The notes beneath the pieces are model-generated. The model had not been told where the DNA came from. It did not search any database and saw only the letters and a program-made list of their open reading frames with translations. The position numbers and the translations under genes were made by a program. Shown piece by piece: positions 60,101 to 64,000 of a stretch of 64,000 bases of DNA (positions are counted from its first letter, which is position 1; every line of letters begins with the position of its first letter). Location of the stretch: NCBI GenBank assembly GCA_019055375.1, contig JAHQIW010007310.1, positions 248,001-312,000 on the forward strand, in the 5' to 3' direction. The DNA is from Parelaphostrongylus tenuis (lineage: Eukaryota > Nematoda > Chromadorea > Rhabditida > Metastrongylidae).

Positions 60101-61637
60101 TGCGCACTCAAAGGAATTTCAAAAATGCCTGGATGGATTTTAGCAGCACTCATTATTACGCGAATCGAATCAAGATGAATCTCACCAGAAATTGTAGATG
60201 CTCAAACTTATGCAGTACTTGGCATCTGAACATCTGTTATGAATAATTTGCATTATAGTAAAATCTCTAACTAATGTGTGATCTGGTGAGCTTCTCTTGA
60301 TGATTGTTGGCCGATGATAAAGTGGTTTTGATGAGGATAAATACAAAATCGTTGATTTCTGTTGCTTCCATTCCACTCTTGCAAGCACTTTAAAGATGAT
60401 TACGAGCGGTCTAAACAGTAACTTACGGAGTGCACTAAATTGCAAGGTCATTGTACTTTTCCACTCGGAGAAGTCTCGTGTTGCCGTTGATAATGGAAAA
60501 TGAAGGGCTTAATCAATCCTTAGACAGGGATCGAAAGAGCGATAATGCATATTGCTGGCACCTCAGATCACAGCGCAAGGAAGCGTCGGGAAAAACAGTG
60601 TTGTGAGAAATAATTTAGATTCATAGATAAGGAGAGGTCTGGAAAAGGATGTTTAGAAAAGAAAAGCAATGTTGTAAGATATAACTAGTAAACGAAATCA
60701 ACGTCATTGCTCAGGAAAAGAGCTTCATCACAATGGGTTTTTGAATACACCATTTCACAATAAATCACCTTTCCGCATTGAACTATAAATTACGTGAGTA
60801 TTGAGAATTTTTTAAGAGCATTTAGTTACTTGAATCAAAAAGCATTTTCTAATGGTTATTAATCAATGGATGAACGTAATGATTACCTTTCCCTATGACC
60901 AGATCCCATAGAATTCCGTAGCCATAGAATCCTTGTGAATTTGTTTCAAGAAATCGACTGAGTAGAAACATCTGAATACTTATTTTTTATGACAAAATCA
61001 TGAAGACACAAAAGACTACCTCATTTTTTATATTTCCAAGTATTTTTTCTGGGTCTGTTCAGACGTTCAGGACAAAGTAAGAAAAAAATTCGTCTACAAA
61101 ATCGAGATATCGTCATAATCGTGACAAAATCCTTGCTGTGTGAACTTTTCAACTGATGATTGATTTTTCTTCACTTTGACAACTTCGACCTTGTTTTATT
61201 TCTTAAAATTGGTAGGTGATGGAGAGCCGTGGCCGAGTGGTTGTCATGCTGGTCGCGGCGCAAGGAGGGGTTGAACCTTTTACCTCCAACATTCTTCGGC
61301 AGAAACAACCGCCTTAGGAGTGCCACATTCAGGCGATGCTCGAGATGCACAAAGACGTGCTCAGCTAGTATTCTGCAGCGTTTATAAAAGAAGACGGAAA
61401 AACGAGTGAATGTTTGAAGTAGTGGGGTCCACACAGTGAAGAGAAATCTGAGAGACGGATCAATGATTAATAAAGTGGAAAGTGAACTAAGTAATAACTA
61501 GAATTTCTTTCGCAAACAAGGTTGAACTCTTAAGACTTACTTGTACCACCACGTTCAGTAGAAAGAGTAGTTTGATTCCTAGGTAGAGATACGTTAAATA
61601 AGCCTCGTAGTAGCGAAGATTCAGGAACTTTAGCATT
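52899..61637 (-). CDS. Innexin gap-junction protein (partial, six exons)
   Basis: Innexins form invertebrate gap junctions: four membrane helices with conserved extracellular cysteines (family knowledge). Exons: 61637-61541, 60971-60887, 59122-59001, 57630 to about 57525, 53316-53225, 53022-52899. Phases join for the first four and for the last two. TM3: LRYYEAYLTYLYLGIKLLFL then LSRFLETNSQGFYGYGILWD. Extracellular loop 2: FPVVTYCDLEIRILGQVQRH then TVQCVLVINIFTEK. TM4: IFLLLWLWYTLLAVISFGSI. C-terminal domain: FIARRLELADIDF, FVRDFIKMDGVFVLRMMTIH and LICTEVVDTMWDQF. TM1-TM2 exons and the last exon were not found, and the donor at about 57525 does not fit the next exon, so an exon may be missing. 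Introns of up to 4.2 kb carry a Penelope-like fragment, an RTE tail, mariner relics and SINEs. The subfamily is not assigned. Confidence 0.88.
53700..53782 (+). repeat. AT-rich microsatellite at the RTE insertion
   Basis: ATATGCATAATGCATATATA, ATAAATATAAATATAAACAT and (TA)n abut the 5' edge of the RTE fragment. Confidence 0.85.
53783..54180 (+). mobile_element. 5'-truncated RTE copy ending in (TA)n
   Basis: The last 117 codons of the RTE ORF (from [20 protein letters not shown] to [11 protein letters not shown]) are intact with a few changes (RWIGHV for RWAGHV, KRFKG for KRSKG). They end GACAGGTGATATATATATAT and lead into ~45 bp of TA. High identity to 6-9 kb suggests recent insertion. Confidence 0.95.
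54183..54240 (-). repeat. SINE-1 tail remnant
   Basis: GCTGAGTGATATGCAAAGC, then AACTCCCGAGTGAGG, reversed orientation; degraded. Confidence 0.5.
54300..54480 (-). pseudogene. Mariner C-terminal relic, minus strand
   Basis: The minus frame ends DQDCIQTDGEHFSQF, the usual WQKCI..DGEYF C-terminus of a mariner enzyme. It points away from the plus-strand relic next to it. Confidence 0.5.
54505..54935 (+). pseudogene. Mariner C-terminal half relic, plus strand
   Basis: Frames give ERYCQQLDRCNQAIPRHRSR, then QVILIQDNAKPHVAKKTLEE (second catalytic Asp) and, after a shift, FYEREIDLLSERCQNSIQAD then GQYFS. Frameshifted and stop-bearing. Confidence 0.7.
54962..55068 (+). repeat. SINE-1 single copy
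   Basis: TATAGTGCAACGGTTAAGCA (box A-like), GATCTAGGTTCGAATGCCGG (box B), tail TTTTTGCGCAGCACTCTACA. Confidence 0.75.
55540..55730. other. GC-rich block of unknown nature
   Basis: GGTTATGCTCGGCCTACCAC, then TGTCCCACCGCCGGTGAATA and GGGCCGCCGCCTAGTCGGGG. Much more GC-rich than its surroundings, with no frame or tRNA-like pattern recognised; perhaps the edge of a transposon. Confidence 0.3.
56300..56905 (-). pseudogene. Penelope-like retroelement fragment with GIY-YIG domain
   Basis: On the minus strand a thumb-like piece comes first (MLRTATKLCTGREHKAESLS), then VPFLLSFISNEV, then after a frameshift LLNAALKRAGLDNSVAKLKY. A cysteine cluster follows (CETSDCKACPNSRDGDC), then the GIY-YIG endonuclease core: GTIYLISCEACGDVYIGETD and RPLFLRVKEH. 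The reverse-transcriptase palm and fingers are absent, so it is 5'-truncated and dead. It lies within a large innexin intron. Confidence 0.8.
58390..58765 (-). repeat. SINE-3 (tRNA-derived)
   Basis: Minus strand: CCTGTAGCTCAATGACTGAA (box A), TGGTCGTTGGTTCGACTCGC (box B), then a 290-bp body with CTAGCGCTGATAAGCAGGCG. In the innexin intron after exon 59122-59001. Confidence 0.7.
59560..59712 (-). repeat. Dispersed repeat D, copy 2
   Basis: TCAATCGGCCGAGTAATCGC and GACCTCTGTCTAAAATAAAC are the reverse complement of repeat D at 19.57 kb. Confidence 0.7.
61215..61300 (+). repeat. tRNA-like SINE head
   Basis: GAGCCGTGGCCGAGTGGTTG resembles a Ser/Leu-type box A, followed by GGGGTTGAACCTTTTACCTC as box B. 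The cloverleaf is not convincing, so a SINE or tRNA pseudogene is more likely than a gene. Confidence 0.45.
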
Positions 61638-64000
61638 CTGAACAGAACAAATTCGAAATGATGTCATTTTCATTCTTTAATTCATGCTCTGATTAATGAA
61701 TTCACCTACAATTTCACCTTTAATCACATTGGTTTTCTCTCTTCTCTTCTACTACTTGCCTCACTATAATTAAATTCACTAACCGTTTTAATTATTGCGG
61801 TAATTTCTTAAGGAATTTCACCAAAGACATCTTTTTCAATTTCTCACCTTTTATTTATCCTCCTTTTTTCATATTTCACTGGTTTTCTCATGCTCTATAT
61901 CTTTTCGCTAGTTTGTATGTGGGCCTGCTTTCTATGAAAAAAAAAACGAGCTCACTTTTTTTTGAAGCCAACCAATGTCTTTTATAATGTTCTATTCTAA
62001 CTCAAAATCCCTCGCTTGGATACTTTCAGAGCACATGAGGAAGGTGTTCAAGGAAGTATTTGAACTACAAGGGATGCAATTTAAGGAAAAAAATTCAGAG
62101 CTTTGCCATCAGTATTTTAATGGGCTCACTTGTGATGATCCGGATGTACAGATCCGAAGCGGAATCGATGATTGAAGACAGATGCCAAATGCATTGCTAA
62201 GCCGTTGATGTTCGCTCGACGAGAAGCTATAAACTCAAATCTAAATCCCATCACTATTAGATAGATGGAGTAATGTTTTCAAAGCAAAAGAGCAGCGTTT
62301 CTCAATCAAACTACAACAGAGAAGTGATAATCATTCAGAATTTATTTTATTTTGCCCCTATTGCGCCACTCTTTCGCAGCGTAGAAAGAGTGGTGTCAAA
62401 ACGGACGTCGGTAGTGCAACGATTCAGCACACGCCCTAGGATAGGGTGAGATCTGGGTTCGAATCCCAGCTGCTACAAATGTTTTTGCACAAATAAGTGA
62501 TAATACGATAGTTAGCAGGTATGGTGCTGATATATCACCGAATGACCAGACCCAAAAAAGGACCAGTAAACTCCCATTTATAATGACTGGGTCATGAAAT
62601 GATAATGTAAAATATCAGGCATCCCTAGTATTCCTTTGATTTGGGCAACTTAATAGAAGAGTAGCCAGTTGACTTGGTTAGCTAGCTGCTCTCTTTGAAG
62701 AATTTTTGATAGCAAGACAAAAAACCATTTCTGATTGATGGGAGCACCACCAATTAACTTTGGTATAAATCTTGTAACCATTTTCGTATTTACATGAATA
62801 TTAAAAAATTTCAGCTCTTCCAACATTCCCATGTGTTAGTACACGCACTCCTCGAGCACGTCAAGCGGAAACGAAAGAGGTTATATGCGAAAAATTCTGA
62901 TTCTTGAGGTCGCACCCACTGCACTTTACTGATGGCACCGTACCAAATCCTCAACCAACAACCACACATTAGACATTGGCCAATGTGGTGTGCGCTAATA
63001 TAGAACTTATCTTAGCCAATATGAAAACAATGCTGTAAATTCAACTTGAAAACTGAGAAGGAACAACCGGCCATCAGAGCTCTATCGTGTTCATCACACT
63101 ACTCTATTCATGGCACAGGAAAGCGCTTGATTGAGGGTGATGCTGAGAGCATGCAGTATAACGGATGCGAGAAAGTGGATTGGAGGTTCAAGACAATGTC
63201 AGTCAGCAAAACCAGACAGTGGGCCGCATGCGTTGATACGTTGTCTAAAATGGATTTTTCCGCGTGTCACATGCAAGTGCAACCCAGTGAGCAACTTCGG
63301 CACGCGGCAGCGCTAGATGAAAACTTCAACAAGGTCTGCTCGTGCAGTCCACCTATCAGTGAAAGAGCAGGTTTAAGACTCCAAATTGATTTTATCAAAG
63401 TTCATTATGACTAACTGGATTAACCTGCAAGGAACCTCATGAAGTTGTGATGAGTGGTAACAGAAAAGGCACAGTACGAAACATATAATGGAAAGATTGT
63501 ACCAATGAGGCTAATGGAAAACGCTACAACATAAAAGCAAACCACAGACATGACGATCACCATCGCGACTTATGAGTGCAAGGAAAAACACCCACCAGAA
63601 AGTATAACTGCCCAAGAAACATTGAAATTGTGGAACGCATTGAGGAATGGAATATCTACCTCGAGGCTTTAATATCCTATTCGGTTTCAAAAAAGTCTCG
63701 AGCTTCCATTTTAATGAGAGGTGCCAGAACCAAGGTTCAACAACTTTCAAAACTGCAGAAACAGAGTCAGTCGTGCTAAATTCCTTTCAAAACGTGGTTT
63801 ATTCAATGCTAATTTATTACAACTTTTCATTCTTCTATGCACATCACGATTGCCGCCCTAAAAGCAACTAAAAGCCAAAGTTATGCTAAGGAAGAGTTCC
63901 AGATTTCTGTCCGAACGTTCAACTAATTATAACACATTCCCGGAAATTAGTTTCCCGGTGGCACATAGATTCTGCCTAGTCAACAAATCACTAGTCAGAT
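61638..64000. other. Region upstream of the innexin exons, no further gene seen
   Basis: I searched here for the innexin TM1/TM2 exons and did not find them. A 122-codon frame at 63046-63414 (plus) has no family signature. Confidence 0.45.
62405..62492 (+). repeat. SINE-1 single copy
   Basis: CGGTAGTGCAACGATTCAGC, then TCTGGGTTCGAATCCCAGCT with a perfect box B; tail TGTTTTTGCACAAATAA. Confidence 0.75.

Noticed and set aside
63046..63414. 122-codon plus frame
   Set aside because: No motif, no recognisable family and no supporting splice or regulatory signal; length alone is weak evidence.

Overview
This window is nuclear DNA of a nematode, most likely a clade V (strongylid or hookworm-like) worm. 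It is AT-rich, and genes are split into short exons (70-180 bp) with GT..AG introns ending in TTTCAG-type acceptors. Two start codons sit just behind good trans-splice acceptors. The recognisable genes match C. elegans families: septin unc-59, ribosome-biogenesis factor nsa-2, MNX/HB9 homeobox ceh-12, and an innexin. No bacterial or organellar gene, CRISPR array or intact tRNA/rRNA gene was seen. The species cannot be fixed from the sequence alone.

Layout. 1-0.25 kb: last exon of an unidentified plus-strand gene. 0.58-11.6 kb: a UNC-59-type septin on the minus strand; nearly all exons were resolved by hand. Its 5.2-kb intron 3 holds an intact RTE-type retrotransposon, and other introns hold SINEs, a foldback element and a mariner deletion derivative. 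11.6-18.0 kb: repeat-rich divergent intergenic region, with a short SL1-like sequence just upstream of unc-59 and tandem polypurine repeats just upstream of nsa-2. 18.0-24.8 kb: nsa-2, complete, nine coding exons, 259 codons. 28.9-33.2 kb: a compact four-exon ceh-12/MNX gene (142 codons) on the minus strand. 33.6-50 kb: isolated splice-flanked candidate exons of unidentified genes among dead transposons, SINEs and a degenerate 15-bp minisatellite. 52.9-61.6 kb: an innexin gene on the minus strand, exploded by insertions (Penelope-like fragment, SINE, RTE and mariner relics); its first exons were not found.

No operon is evident. The septin and nsa-2 are head to head, and from memory their C. 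elegans orthologues also sit side by side on chromosome I, so this looks like a retained neighbourhood. ceh-12 is also on C. elegans chromosome I.

The dominant theme is transposon load. I see three IS630-Tc1-mariner groups, RTE and Penelope-like retroelements, at least three tRNA-derived SINE families, and two long-terminal-inverted-repeat families that recur in different introns. The oddest elements are head-to-head pairs of tRNA-like SINE arms whose shared tails make the unit look like a terminal-inverted-repeat element. All boundaries come from reading the sequence by eye; no alignment was run.
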